Below, piece by piece: positions 50,884 to 60,114 of a DNA stretch of 64,000 nucleotides. Within the stretch, counting starts at the first letter, position 1, and every line of letters starts with the position of its first letter. Source of the stretch: Chitinophagaceae bacterium (lineage in GTDB: Bacteria > Bacteroidota > Bacteroidia > Chitinophagales > Chitinophagaceae); NCBI GenBank assembly GCA_020403425.1, contig JADBXR010000005.1, positions 1 to 64,000 of the forward strand, written 5' to 3'. The notes under the pieces are model-generated. The model was not told where the DNA came from, ran no database searches, and saw nothing but the letters and a program-made list of their open reading frames with translations. The position numbers and the translations under genes were made by a program.

Positions 50884-53706
50884 TTATCCACCAAAACTTC
50901 TCACCACCATCCTCGGCCCCTGTGCGGAGTTGCCCTCTTTATTCAGACTGAATGTAAAGCTCAGCAAAAAGTAACGCTGCAGCACGTTATAGCGGCTATC
51001 TTCGATATAGTTCTGGTTGGCGTTGCGACTTACCCCCTGGTTCTGGTTCAGGATATCGTAGGCCGTCAGCTTGATCTCGGCGCGTTTGTTCTTCAGGAAA
51101 CTTTTTGCCACCGATGCATTCCAGAATGCAACCTTTGTATTAAAACCATCTGCCCTTCCTGAATTGATCGTGTAGTTCATGTTATTATTGATCACCAGAC
51201 CCCATGGCAGGTAATTGGTCATATCCAGACCGTATACCTGTTGCAGATAATTGCTGTTCAGCTGCGGCTGCAAGGAATACCGGGCTTTGCTGAAATTGAA
51301 CCTGCTGGTCACCTGTATGTCCAGTCGATTCTCCAGTGACAACTGGTAATTCAGGTTTGGTCCAATACCCGTATTGTCGATCCCATTCTCTGCACCATTT
51401 ACAAAACTGATATTGTGCAACATGTTAATACCTACACCCATATCCACTCTCGATTTTATCTTCTTAAGCGGGAAACCGGTATTGATCTGTCCGAACAACG
51501 TATAATTACCATTGGCATTGACCGGCATAGTTACCCGCGAACCATTATTTTGTATCTGGTCTGCATTTACGATAGCGTTATTGATCCTCGATGCAGACAG
51601 GAATACAACCATATTTCGCTGCGTGAACGTGTTAACGGCGAAATAATTCATAGATAACGACTGTGTGTAACTTCTCTTCAGGTTGGGGTTTCCGGTATAG
51701 GTATTCAGCGGATCGCTTACATCCGTCACCTGCTGCAGCTGTATGGTACTGGGCTGTGTGGTGGAAGTGACGTAGTTAACAATGATACTGCTGGAGCTGT
51801 GCACGCGATACTGGATGTTGGCATTGGGCAACAGATCTGTAAAAGTTTGCCTGATCACATTACCATTGGTCTTATTGGTGCTGTTCAACGTAGCTCCCTG
51901 CAATGAAGTTCCCACGGTAAAGCTCGCTTTTTTCTGGTTGGAGCGGAAGCTGATACTACCACCCGTATAAGAATATTCACTCTTGAAGTCGTTGCTCTGT
52001 AAAGTGTTGAACTGATCATACTTGCCTGTAGTAACGCCATAATCGTATGTGGTACGCTTGCTGTCTCCTACATTGGTACTGTAAAAAGCGCTAAGCTCAA
52101 GCAAGGACTTTTTCCCGATGGGTTCGGTATAAACCAGATTAGCACCCACACTGCGACTGACAGCTTCGCGGCGGTTCTTCTGGTTGGTGATCGAGTCTTT
52201 CAGCCCCACTCCGTTGGCATAAAAAGTATTTCGTGTGTAGAGATCACCACTCTGTTTACTGTCATTATACCCCAGGCTGATCGTACTGGATAAGGTTCTT
52301 CCTTTTTTCTGAAAACGCTTCCGTAACAAGGCATTGCCGCCGAAGTTGAACGCATCGGAATGTATTCTGCTATCTGTCATTCCTGAATTTAATTTTACCC
52401 CTTTATTATCGACCGACATATAATCGCTGGTGCTCCTCGTATCCGTTTGCTGTGTAGTGAATTGCGGTGTGAACTTAACAGAGTGGAAACTGTCGATCTT
52501 GCTGTCGATGGTCATATTCAACCGCTGTTGTTTACTGTTTCGCGAGGTATTGCTGTTAGACTCATAGGTAAAATTATTACCTGGTAAAAGATTCTGACGA
52601 ATGGTATTACGATCGGTGCGCAGGTCAATATTGGTTCCCATGGCACTTCCGTTGAAATCGGTCTTCTTATTCCAGAGGTCATTGAAGTTGACGCCTCCTG
52701 CCACTGTGGTGGCCACCCCCTGTTGGTTTTGCCCGAAACCCGTGACCGGCAGGCCATTATCGTCGGATCCACCAGCGCGAACCGTGATACCTCCACCGCT
52801 ACGCATACCCCTTGACAGTTCCCCGGTAAAATTCAAGACATCCATTATAGAGAATCCCTGCCGGTTGGTATTATTAGCCATACCGATCAATGATAATTGC
52901 TGATCACCATTGAACTTGTTGATATTGGTCTGCGCATCATACCGTTCGTTGGTGCCTGCCCCGGCCATCAGTTTTCCAAAAAGGGATTTATTGCGATCCT
53001 TCTTGAGTTTTAGGTTGATGGCCTTCTCACTTTGCCCATCATCAACCCCTGTGAATTCAGAACGGTCAGACTTTTTATCGAACACCTGTACCTTGTCAAT
53101 CGCATCGGCATCCAGGTTGCGGGTGGCCATTTTGGGGTCTCCCGTAAAAAATTCTTTCCCATTCACCAGCACACGATTGATGCGCTGCCCATTTACCCGG
53201 ACCGTACCATCATTGTCTACTGTAATACCAGGCAGCTTTTTCAGCAGGTCTTCTGCCGCTGCATTGGGCTGGGTCTTGAAGTTCTCCGTATTGAACTCTA
53301 CCGTATCGTTGTTGATGGTAACTGGTGCGCGACGCGCGGTAACGGTCACATTACCTGTGTTCTGTACATCCAGCATGGTCACATTACCCAGACTGATCTC
53401 TTTTCCGTCGCCTTTAATGTCCAGGTCTTTCCAAACAGGTACATAGCCTACATATGAGGCAGAAAGAAGGTAATGGCCCTTGCCTATACCGGGCAACCTG
53501 AACTTACCGGTAGAATCCGCCCGGGTAAAACTAACCAGCGTGGAATCTTTGGCATTCACAACAGAAACCGTGGCATAAGCCAGGCCTTTTTTAGAAACCG
53601 TATCAAAAACAGTTCCCCTAACCGTTGACGTTGTTTGCTGGGCCGAGGAAAAAAAAGGTAACAGTAAAATAAAAAACAGGATACAGATCCGGTACATAGC
53701 CTTCAT
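50884..53706 (-). CDS. Outer-membrane beta-barrel family protein (TonB-dependent-receptor-like)
   Basis: The protein has 940 residues. After a signal peptide (to FSSAQ), a carboxypeptidase-regulatory-like domain lies at about 25-110 (TVRGTVFDTVSKKGLAYATV), then a plug-like domain at 125-240 (EDLLKKLPGITVDNDGTVRV, INRVLVNGKEFFTGDP). A long beta-barrel of the OMP_b-brl_3 type follows to the end, which is a terminal strand (RYFLLSFTFSLNKEG). No TonB box is evident. Such proteins pair with GLPGLI proteins in Bacteroidota. It likely transports or processes a peptide or metal ligand, but the substrate is unknown. Its promoter carries the TTAAC triad. Confidence 0.91.
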   Translation of the reverse strand: MKAMYRICILFFILLLPFFSSAQQTTSTVRGTVFDTVSKKGLAYATVSVVNAKDSTLVSFTRADSTGKFRLPGIGKGHYLLSASYVGYVPVWKDLDIKGDGKEISLGNVTMLDVQNTGNVTVTARRAPVTINNDTVEFNTENFKTQPNAAAEDLLKKLPGITVDNDGTVRVNGQRINRVLVNGKEFFTGDPKMATRNLDADAIDKVQVFDKKSDRSEFTGVDDGQSEKAINLKLKKDRNKSLFGKLMAGAGTNERYDAQTNINKFNGDQQLSLIGMANNTNRQGFSIMDVLNFTGELSRGMRSGGGITVRAGGSDDNGLPVTGFGQNQQGVATTVAGGVNFNDLWNKKTDFNGSAMGTNIDLRTDRNTIRQNLLPGNNFTYESNSNTSRNSKQQRLNMTIDSKIDSFHSVKFTPQFTTQQTDTRSTSDYMSVDNKGVKLNSGMTDSRIHSDAFNFGGNALLRKRFQKKGRTLSSTISLGYNDSKQSGDLYTRNTFYANGVGLKDSITNQKNRREAVSRSVGANLVYTEPIGKKSLLELSAFYSTNVGDSKRTTYDYGVTTGKYDQFNTLQSNDFKSEYSYTGGSISFRSNQKKASFTVGTSLQGATLNSTNKTNGNVIRQTFTDLLPNANIQYRVHSSSSIIVNYVTSTTQPSTIQLQQVTDVSDPLNTYTGNPNLKRSYTQSLSMNYFAVNTFTQRNMVVFLSASRINNAIVNADQIQNNGSRVTMPVNANGNYTLFGQINTGFPLKKIKSRVDMGVGINMLHNISFVNGAENGIDNTGIGPNLNYQLSLENRLDIQVTSRFNFSKARYSLQPQLNSNYLQQVYGLDMTNYLPWGLVINNNMNYTINSGRADGFNTKVAFWNASVAKSFLKNKRAEIKLTAYDILNQNQGVSRNANQNYIEDSRYNVLQRYFLLSFTFSLNKEGNSAQGPRMVVRSFGG

Positions 53707-53733
53707 ATTTTAAGATACCCAAAAATAGCCGGC

Positions 53734-53741
53734 CAAAGATA
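53734..53741 (-). promoter_or_regulatory. Candidate -7 box TATCTTTG
   Basis: An exact TAnnTTTG match on the minus strand, 28 bp ahead of the barrel gene ATG and 13 bp downstream of the third TTAAC box. Confidence 0.55.
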
Positions 53742-53749
53742 GAGAAGCG

Positions 53750-53785
53750 GTTAATGAACTTTGGGGAAAGGTTAATGAAGGTTAA
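53750..53785 (-). promoter_or_regulatory. TTAAC box triad upstream of the barrel gene
   Basis: On the minus strand TTAAC starts at 53785, 53775 and 53754 (steps of 10 and 21 bp), the first box 79 bp ahead of the ATG. The core reads TTAACCTTCATTAACCTTT, nearly the same as in the GLPGLI promoter. Confidence 0.6.
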
Positions 53786-53791
53786 AGTCAT

Positions 53792-53848
53792 GAAAAACAA
53801 ACCGGGACATCCTGAGATCACTGTGCAGTAATCCCGGAATGTCCCGGT
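53792..53848 (-). terminator. Terminator of the FKBP transcript, possibly also of the arginine operon
   Basis: ACCGGGACAT (53801-53810) and ATGTCCCGGT (53839-53848) form a 10-bp perfect stem; on the minus strand the second arm runs into TTGTTTTT. Confidence 0.75.
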
Positions 53849-53878
53849 ATTCAAAATTCTGGGCTTCCTATTTATCCA

Positions 53879-54607
53879 TCAGTTCTCTACTCCAAGCAGT
53901 TCCACTTCAAAGATCAGCGTAGCGCTTGGGCCAATATTGGGCGGTCCGTTATCTCCATAGGCCAGGTCTGCCGGAATATAGAGCTTCCACTTGCTGCCAA
54001 CCGTCATCAGTTGGAGGCCTTCCTGCCAGCCGCGGATCACATTGGAAAGCTGGAAAGTGATGGGTTCTCCCCTGTCAACTGAACTATCGAATTTGGTGCC
54101 ATTGATAAGGGTTCCGGTATAATGACATTTTACCTTACTGGCCAACGTGGGTTTGGTATTATCCGTTCCTGCTTTCAGCACTTCGTATTGCAGGCCACTG
54201 GGCAAGGTCACCACACCGGCGCGTTTACCATTTTGCGCCAGGAAAGCCTGTCCTTCTTTTTTAGCAGCAGATGCTTTTTCTTCACTGGCAGTTTGCTGAA
54301 AGCGGGTAAAACATTGTTGTATAGCCGCATCATCCAGCAACACAGCTTTATTTGCCTTTTGATCGGTCAGGCCCTTCTGGAAAAGAGACATATTCACATT
54401 ATCAAAGCCTTGTGCTTTCAGACTCTGCGCAATACGGACACCCAACGCATAGCTGGTACTGTCCAGATTGTTTTTGAAAAGATTAGGAGACGCCGTTTTT
54501 TTTGCAACTGGTTTAGCAGCCGGTTTGCTGACAGCAGTCTTTTTTGCCTGTGAAAACCCTGCCATAACCAGCAGTAAACAGGTAAATACGAGAAACGATT
54601 GCTTCAT
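53879..54607 (-). CDS. FKBP-type peptidyl-prolyl cis-trans isomerase (Mip/FkpA-like)
   Basis: A 242-residue exported protein: signal peptide (to GFSQ), a Lys/Ala/Pro-rich linker (22-45), an N-terminal helical dimerisation domain (DSTSYALGVRIAQSLKAQG), and an FKBP domain at about 140-242 (YTGTLINGTKFDSSVDRGEP, VIRGWQEGLQLMTVGSKW, IPADLAYG). It catalyses prolyl isomerisation of periplasmic or outer-membrane proteins. It starts 34 bp after argH, with no terminator visible between, so it may be read from the arginine operon transcript. Confidence 0.94.
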   Translation of the reverse strand: MKQSFLVFTCLLLVMAGFSQAKKTAVSKPAAKPVAKKTASPNLFKNNLDSTSYALGVRIAQSLKAQGFDNVNMSLFQKGLTDQKANKAVLLDDAAIQQCFTRFQQTASEEKASAAKKEGQAFLAQNGKRAGVVTLPSGLQYEVLKAGTDNTKPTLASKVKCHYTGTLINGTKFDSSVDRGEPITFQLSNVIRGWQEGLQLMTVGSKWKLYIPADLAYGDNGPPNIGPSATLIFEVELLGVEN

Positions 54608-54641
54608 GATAGTGTTTTTGTGAAGGTCAAAGAAACGTAAA

Positions 54642-55982
54642 TTATCTTAATCCCGTCAAGTCATTAATGGCTGTATGCACTTTCTCAAAACCGAACTGGT
54701 TAAGGGTCTGTTGCATCATTTCTCCTACCTTATCATTACAGAGATTGCCAATGCTGCCTTCATGTACATGTTTTATCTCTGTGGTATAGGTGAACCTGCC
54801 TTCTTCAATGGCCATACCCACCTGCTTATAGGCATCCCGGAAGGGAACTCCCTGCAACACGAGTTTGTTCACCTCTTCCACGCTGAAAACATATTTGTAT
54901 TTTTCATCGGCAAGAATATTCTCTTTGACACTGATACTGGACAACATCAGGCTCACCATGTTCAAACAGTCTTTCAATGTCTGGAACGCAGGGAACAGGT
55001 GTTCTTTCAGCAACTGCAGGTCACGATGGTATCCGGAAGGCAGGTTACTTGTCATCATGAGCACTTCATTCGGCAATGCTTTCAGCCGGTTGCAGTAGGA
55101 ACGTACCAGCTCAAACACGTCGGGGTTCTTTTTGTGCGGCATGATACTGGAACCGGTGGTGAGTGAAGCCGGAAAGCTGATAAAGTCAAAGTTCTGGTTC
55201 AGGTACAAACAGGCGTCCATGCTCAGTCGCGACAGGGTATCGGCCAGGTTGGCCAGCGCCATGGCGGTAATCCGTTCCGCCTTACCACGGCCCATTTGCG
55301 CATACACCACATTGTAGTTCAGGTCGGCAAAACCTAGCAATCGGGTGGTCATGGTGCGGTCAATGGGGAACGAGGAGCCATATCCGGCAGCTGAACCCAG
55401 GGGGTTCTTATTCACCACCTGGTAAGCGGCCTGCAGTGTGATCATATCGTCAACCAGGCTTTCTGCATAAGCGCCGAACCATAATCCAAAGGAGGAGGGC
55501 ATGGCCAGCTGTAAATGCGTATATCCTGGAAAAAGATGGTTCCTGAATCGTTCACTTTGCTGCTGCAACAGCTGAAACACCGGCTGTACTTCATTTACCA
55601 GTTCCTCTATCTCGTTACGAAGAAAAAGTTTCACGTCAACCAGGACCTGGTCGTTCCGGCTGCGGGCCGAGTGGATCTTTTTACCGGTATCACCCAGTTT
55701 TTGGGTAAGCAACAACTCTACCTGCGAATGCACGTCCTCTATCCCTTCCTCAATGGTGAATTGTCCCTTGCCGATAAGCTGATAGATATCCCTTAACTCA
55801 GCGATCAGTTTCTCAGCCTCCTCAGCAGTAAGCAGTCCCACACTGGCAAGCATTTTCGCGTGTGCGATGGAACCCAGCACATCAAAAGGTGCCAGCAGGA
55901 GATCGAATTCCTTATCCCTTCCCACAGTGAATTTTTCCACCAGCCGGGATGTATCTGTATTGTCTTTGCTCCACAGTTTCAT
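54642..55982 (-). CDS. argH: Argininosuccinate lyase
   Basis: A 446-residue fumarase/aspartase-superfamily enzyme: EGIEDVHSQVELLL, HSARSRNDQVLVDVKL, GYTHLQLAMPSSFG, and the superfamily signature GSSIMPHKKNPDVFELVR with the catalytic Ser loop. It splits argininosuccinate to arginine and fumarate, the last step of the pathway. The ATG overlaps the argE stop by 4 bp (coupled). It is the last arginine gene of the operon. Confidence 0.96.
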   Translation of the reverse strand: MKLWSKDNTDTSRLVEKFTVGRDKEFDLLLAPFDVLGSIAHAKMLASVGLLTAEEAEKLIAELRDIYQLIGKGQFTIEEGIEDVHSQVELLLTQKLGDTGKKIHSARSRNDQVLVDVKLFLRNEIEELVNEVQPVFQLLQQQSERFRNHLFPGYTHLQLAMPSSFGLWFGAYAESLVDDMITLQAAYQVVNKNPLGSAAGYGSSFPIDRTMTTRLLGFADLNYNVVYAQMGRGKAERITAMALANLADTLSRLSMDACLYLNQNFDFISFPASLTTGSSIMPHKKNPDVFELVRSYCNRLKALPNEVLMMTSNLPSGYHRDLQLLKEHLFPAFQTLKDCLNMVSLMLSSISVKENILADEKYKYVFSVEEVNKLVLQGVPFRDAYKQVGMAIEEGRFTYTTEIKHVHEGSIGNLCNDKVGEMMQQTLNQFGFEKVHTAINDLTGLR

Positions 55983-57049
55983 AACACTTGCTTTAATAGT
56001 TGAATGTAGAGGTTTATACCTTTTTCTATTTCGTCCACAAAAATAAACTCATCTGCCGTATGGCTGCGTGCGCTGTCGCCAGGACCCATTTTCAGGGTCT
56101 GGAAAGGCATCAGGGCTTTATCGCTGGTAGTGGGCGAGCCATAATAGGAACGACCCAGATGTATACCGGACTGCACCAGCGGATGTTCTATTTTGATAGA
56201 TGTGGATCGCATACGGAGACTCCTCGGAACCACTTCACTCTTTACATTCGCCCGGATGATCTCCAACACCTCTTCGAATGTATACAATTCATTCACACGC
56301 ACATCTACCACAAAACGGCAGGACGAAGGGACCACGTTGTGCGCCCTGTTCTCTGTTTCGATCACGGTCACAGACATTTTTACCTTACCCAGCAAGGGAG
56401 ATACTTTTTCAAACGCAAAATTCCGGAACCATTCAATATCGGGTAGGGCCTTGTACAAAGCGTTCTCTCCTTCTTCACGGGCCGCATGTCCTGCTTTACC
56501 CATGGTTGTCACATCCAGCACAAGTAAGCCACGTTCCGCAATGGCCATGTCCATCAATGTGGGCTCACCCACAATACCACATTCAATTTCCGGCAGATAC
56601 TGGAGCAGTGCTTCAATACCGTTTCGACCGGATATCTCTTCTTCTGCCGTGGCCGCAAAAACGAGGTTGTATTTCAGGTCACGGGCTTCATAAAAATACA
56701 GGAACACGGAAAGCAACGAAACCAGGCATCCGCCGGCATCATTACTACCGAGACCATATAATTTACCGTCTTTGATGATCGGTGTGAATGGATCAAGGGT
56801 ATATGCTTTGTTGGGCTTGACCGTATCGTGGTGTGAATTGAGTAAGAGACACGGTTTACCTGCTTCAAAATATTTGTTCTTAGCCCAAACGTTGTTCAGA
56901 TAACGCTGGGTACTTACCCCATGCTGCTGGAGGAAATTCTCCAGGATGGTGGCTGTCTCATTCTCTTCTTTACTGAAAGAAGGGGTTGCGATCAATTGTT
57001 GTAATAATTCGATCGCTTTGCCTGTTAGCATATGTTGTTGGTCATTCAT
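55979..57049 (-). CDS. N-acyl-ornithine/citrulline deacylase, M20 family (ArgE-like)
   Basis: The protein has 356 residues from the ATG at 57049 (ATG codons at 57079 and 57031 are alternatives). M20 zinc-peptidase features: LLLNSHHDTVKP (first metal His), YGLGSNDAGGCL (bridging Asp), ATAEEEISGRNG (Glu base and ligand), GEPTLMDMAIAERG, and a C-terminal HTADEFIFVDEIEKG with the last His ligand. In this operon it should remove the N-acyl group from acetyl- or succinyl-citrulline, since carbamoylation precedes deacylation in the argF' pathway. Coupled to argB by an 8-bp overlap. Confidence 0.9.
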   Translation of the reverse strand: MNDQQHMLTGKAIELLQQLIATPSFSKEENETATILENFLQQHGVSTQRYLNNVWAKNKYFEAGKPCLLLNSHHDTVKPNKAYTLDPFTPIIKDGKLYGLGSNDAGGCLVSLLSVFLYFYEARDLKYNLVFAATAEEEISGRNGIEALLQYLPEIECGIVGEPTLMDMAIAERGLLVLDVTTMGKAGHAAREEGENALYKALPDIEWFRNFAFEKVSPLLGKVKMSVTVIETENRAHNVVPSSCRFVVDVRVNELYTFEEVLEIIRANVKSEVVPRSLRMRSTSIKIEHPLVQSGIHLGRSYYGSPTTSDKALMPFQTLKMGPGDSARSHTADEFIFVDEIEKGINLYIQLLKQVL

Positions 57050-57827
57050 AGCGAATGGTTGTCCCTGCGCTGCCGGCAATCAGCCCAGGTAATTGTTCTG
57101 CCTTACCGATGATCACTTTGCCCACGCCTTTTGCCAATGCTGCAAAAGCATTGTCGAGCTTAGGTATCATCCCGGCAAATATTAATTGCTGTTGTTTTAG
57201 TTCGTTATAATAGGCAGGGCCCATTTCTGGGATCACTGAATTTTCATCATTTACATCCAGCAAAACGCCGGCTTTCTCAAAGGAATATATTAACGAGACC
57301 TGGTATATCCGGGCTAGCGAAGTGGCCAATTCCTGGGCAATGGTATCTGCATTGGTGTTCAGCAGGTCGCCCTTTGCATTGTGTGTAATAGGAGCGGCCA
57401 CAATGGTGATGTTCTGGTCGAGCAAAGATTTTGCCAGGCCTGTATTCACCGCATCCACATCACCCACAAAACCATAATCGATGCTGGCATGCGTTCTTTT
57501 ATGAGCCAGCAGCAGGTTGCCGTCTGCCCCGGTAAGACCGATGGCGTTACAGCCGTGGGCCTGCAATTGCGCCACAATATTTTTATTGATATATCCGGCG
57601 TATACCATGGTCACGATCTTCAGTGTCTCTGCATCGGTGATACGTCGTCCATCCACCATCTGTTGCTGTATACCCATCTGGTCGGCCAAACGGGTAGCCA
57701 GTTTACCACCTCCGTGTACCAGTATCTTTTTCCCCTCAACCCCGGCAAATGACCGGAGGAACGAAGCAAGCTTCGTTTCATCATCAATGATGTTGCCACC
57801 GATCTTTATGATATGTACTGGTTCCAC
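57042..57827 (-). CDS. argB: N-acetylglutamate kinase (or N-succinylglutamate kinase)
   Basis: The protein has 261 residues from a GTG at 57827, giving the usual start VEPVHIIKIGGNIIDD and a 5-bp gap after argF'; the ATG at 57884 would overlap argF' by 52 bp and add an unusual tail. Amino-acid kinase features: KIGGN, LVHGGGKLAT, DGRRITDAETLKIV, and ADTIAQELA with a C-terminal KVIIGKAEQL. It phosphorylates the N-acylglutamate gamma-carboxylate. Acyl specificity is open because the neighbouring carbamoyltransferase is ambiguous. Confidence 0.92.
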   Translation of the reverse strand: MEPVHIIKIGGNIIDDETKLASFLRSFAGVEGKKILVHGGGKLATRLADQMGIQQQMVDGRRITDAETLKIVTMVYAGYINKNIVAQLQAHGCNAIGLTGADGNLLLAHKRTHASIDYGFVGDVDAVNTGLAKSLLDQNITIVAAPITHNAKGDLLNTNADTIAQELATSLARIYQVSLIYSFEKAGVLLDVNDENSVIPEMGPAYYNELKQQQLIFAGMIPKLDNAFAALAKGVGKVIIGKAEQLPGLIAGSAGTTIRYE

Positions 57828-57832
57828 TTTAT

Positions 57833-58807
57833 TTATTTTCCTGTTGTTGTCAATATTTCTGATAATACTGCCTGTGCCGCCCAAACCCTGTTACCGGCCT
57901 GCCTGGTCACGAGGCTGTGCGTGCTGTCCAACACCTCATCACTCAGTTCCACATTCCTTCTCACAGGCAAACAATGCATTACTTTGGCATTGCGCGTTGT
58001 TTTTAATTTTTCTTCGGTGAGCATCCATCCCGGGTCGTTCTCGTAGATCTTGCCGTAATCGTTATAGGTGCTCCAGTTCTTCACATATACGAAATCCGCA
58101 TCTTTCAGGGCCTCATCCTGGTCATGCGTAATGGTGGCCCCTTTGGTGAATTCTTCTGCCAGGTCATAATCCTGCGGGTGTGTGATCACAAAATCCGCTT
58201 CTCCCCAGGCATTCACCCATTGTGCAAAGCTGTTGGCAACGCATTGCGGCAGAGGTTTTACATGTGGCGCCCAGGTAAGTACCACTTTAGGTTTTCTGGT
58301 ACCGCCTGCCGGCTCTTTTTTCAGCGACTCTGTGATGGTGATGATATCCGTCAACGACTGCAGCGGGTGCAGGGTGGCACTCTCGAGACTCACCACAGGG
58401 ACACCTGCATATTTGATGAACTGGTTGATATACATTTCACTGTAATCATCTTCCCGGTTCTTTAACGAAGGGAATGTTCTGATACAGAGTATATCGAAAT
58501 ACTGGCCCAGGATTGGGGCCGCATCTTTTACGTGCTCCACGGTATTCCCGCTCATGATGGCACCCTCTTCAAACTCAAGCGCCCAGCCTTCTTTGTCTAC
58601 ATTGAACACCACTGCTTCCATTCCGAGGTTCTTGGCCGCTATCTGTGTACTTAAACGGGTACGCAGACTGGGGTTCAGAAACAAGAGACCGATTCGTTTG
58701 TCAGCACCGAGATTCCTGTCGGCCAACGGATCGGCCTTATAGGCCAGTGCCTTTGCTACCAGCGCGTTGATGTCGGTTACGTCCTTAACAGAAATAAATT
58801 TTCTCAT
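57833..58807 (-). CDS. N-acyl-L-ornithine carbamoyltransferase (ArgF'-type)
   Basis: A 324-residue carbamoyltransferase. NPSLRTRLSTQIAAKNLGM holds the carbamoyl-phosphate loop in the form seen in acetyl- and succinyl-ornithine enzymes (SxRTRxS rather than STRT). ATLHPLQSLTDI has the HPxQ motif, and MHCLPVRRNVELSDEVLDS the HCLP motif. Residue 90 is Val; by my recollection this position is Pro in B. fragilis succinylornithine transcarbamylase and Glu (92) in Xanthomonas acetylornithine transcarbamylase. It converts N-acyl-ornithine to N-acyl-citrulline in arginine synthesis, but the acyl group is undecided. Confidence 0.92.
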   Translation of the reverse strand: MRKFISVKDVTDINALVAKALAYKADPLADRNLGADKRIGLLFLNPSLRTRLSTQIAAKNLGMEAVVFNVDKEGWALEFEEGAIMSGNTVEHVKDAAPILGQYFDILCIRTFPSLKNREDDYSEMYINQFIKYAGVPVVSLESATLHPLQSLTDIITITESLKKEPAGGTRKPKVVLTWAPHVKPLPQCVANSFAQWVNAWGEADFVITHPQDYDLAEEFTKGATITHDQDEALKDADFVYVKNWSTYNDYGKIYENDPGWMLTEEKLKTTRNAKVMHCLPVRRNVELSDEVLDSTHSLVTRQAGNRVWAAQAVLSEILTTTGK

Positions 58808-58877
58808 CTACTACCCGAAAGGGAATTTTATGGTTATCAACTTTTGTAATGCTATGCTGCTTCGTTGTGTCACTCAC

Positions 58878-60032
58878 TTAAGCGTTCGGCTGGCCCTTCA
58901 GCTCATCTATTGCTTCGGTAAGTGATGTCAGGAACTCATCGATCTGTTTTTTGGACAAAGCCAGGGAAGGTAATAACCTGATCACATTGGGTTTTGCCTC
59001 GCCTGTGAAAACTTTGAAATCAAAAAGCAATTTCTTTTTCAGGTCCTTTAATTCTTCCGGCAGGTCAAACCCGATCATCAGCCCGCGGCCCCGAACATTC
59101 TTTAATTCGGGTATGGCTTTCAGTTGCTCCATCAGGTAACCGCCATTTGTATTTGCATTCTCTATCAGCTGCTCCTCTTCCATCACTTCCAGCACCGCCA
59201 GTGCTGCCGCACAAGCCAGTTGGTTGCCGCCGAATGTGGTACCCAGCATTCCATGTTTGGGTTGGATCTTAGGCGCAATGAGGATCCCGGCCACAGGGAA
59301 TCCATTTCCCATCCCTTTGGCCATAGTATAGATATCAGCATTCACACCTGCGAAATCGTGTGCAAAGAACTTTCCGCTTCTTCCATAACCACACTGCACA
59401 CTGTCTGCGATATATACAGCCCCGTGCTCGTCGCAGAGACTCCTGATCAGTTGCAGGAAAGACTCATTGGCCAGATTGATGCCACCCACTCCCTGTATGC
59501 CTTCGATGATCACAGATGAGATCTCTTTGCCCTGTTCTGCAAAACAGGCTTTGAGTGCCTCCTCATCATTAAAGGGCAGGAAGATCACGTTATCCGTTTC
59601 ATTCACCGGCGCTACGATAGAAGGGTTATCTGTTGCAGCCACCGCTAACGATGTCCTGCCATGAAAGGATTTTCTGAACGCGATGATCTTTTTACGTCCG
59701 TTATAGAAAGATGCCAGCTTAAGTGCATTCTCATTGGCCTCCGCACCGCTGTTACAGAGGAACAGCTGGTAATCTTCCTTGCCACTCAAACGACCCAGCT
59801 TGTCGGCCAGTTCTTTCTGGATAGGGATCACCACCGAGTTGGAATAAAACGCGATCTTCTCTAACTGGTCTTCGATCCGTTTTACCCAGTGTGGATGGGT
59901 ATGGCCAATGCTGATCACGGCATGACCACCATACATGTCTAAGTACTGCACGCCCCCCTGGTCCCATACATAAGAGCCTTTGGCACTGATAATAGTGATA
60001 TTGTTCAGGGGATACACATCAAATAATTTCAT
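58878..60032 (-). CDS. argD: Acetylornithine aminotransferase-like PLP enzyme
   Basis: A 384-residue class III aminotransferase: YLDMYGGHAVISIGHTHP, FLCNSGAEANENALKLA, KSFHGRTSLAVAATD, VIIEGIQGVGGIN, VQCGYGRSGKFF, and YTMAKGMGNG with the PLP Lys239. GTTFGGNQLACAAALAVLEV is the closing substrate motif. It transfers an amino group from glutamate to N-acylglutamate semialdehyde in arginine biosynthesis. It sits 70 bp upstream of argF' and 82 bp downstream of argC in the same operon. Confidence 0.93.
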   Translation of the reverse strand: MKLFDVYPLNNITIISAKGSYVWDQGGVQYLDMYGGHAVISIGHTHPHWVKRIEDQLEKIAFYSNSVVIPIQKELADKLGRLSGKEDYQLFLCNSGAEANENALKLASFYNGRKKIIAFRKSFHGRTSLAVAATDNPSIVAPVNETDNVIFLPFNDEEALKACFAEQGKEISSVIIEGIQGVGGINLANESFLQLIRSLCDEHGAVYIADSVQCGYGRSGKFFAHDFAGVNADIYTMAKGMGNGFPVAGILIAPKIQPKHGMLGTTFGGNQLACAAALAVLEVMEEEQLIENANTNGGYLMEQLKAIPELKNVRGRGLMIGFDLPEELKDLKKKLLFDFKVFTGEAKPNVIRLLPSLALSKKQIDEFLTSLTEAIDELKGQPNA

Positions 60033-60114
60033 ACTTCTATTCTTTACGAACCAGCAATATGTTTGCCGGTTCTGATTCGTTGAATGTTTTTCTATTGTCT
60101 TTCGAAAACTGTTC

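Noticed and set aside
50719..51162. Plus-strand frame running from the intergenic gap into the barrel gene
   Set aside because: It crosses a strong terminator stem and the antisense strand of the barrel gene; the sequence looks random.
57828..57884. ATG at 57884 as argB start
   Set aside because: It would overlap argF' by 52 bp and place an unusual tail before the conserved HIIKIGGN start; the GTG at 57827 fits better.
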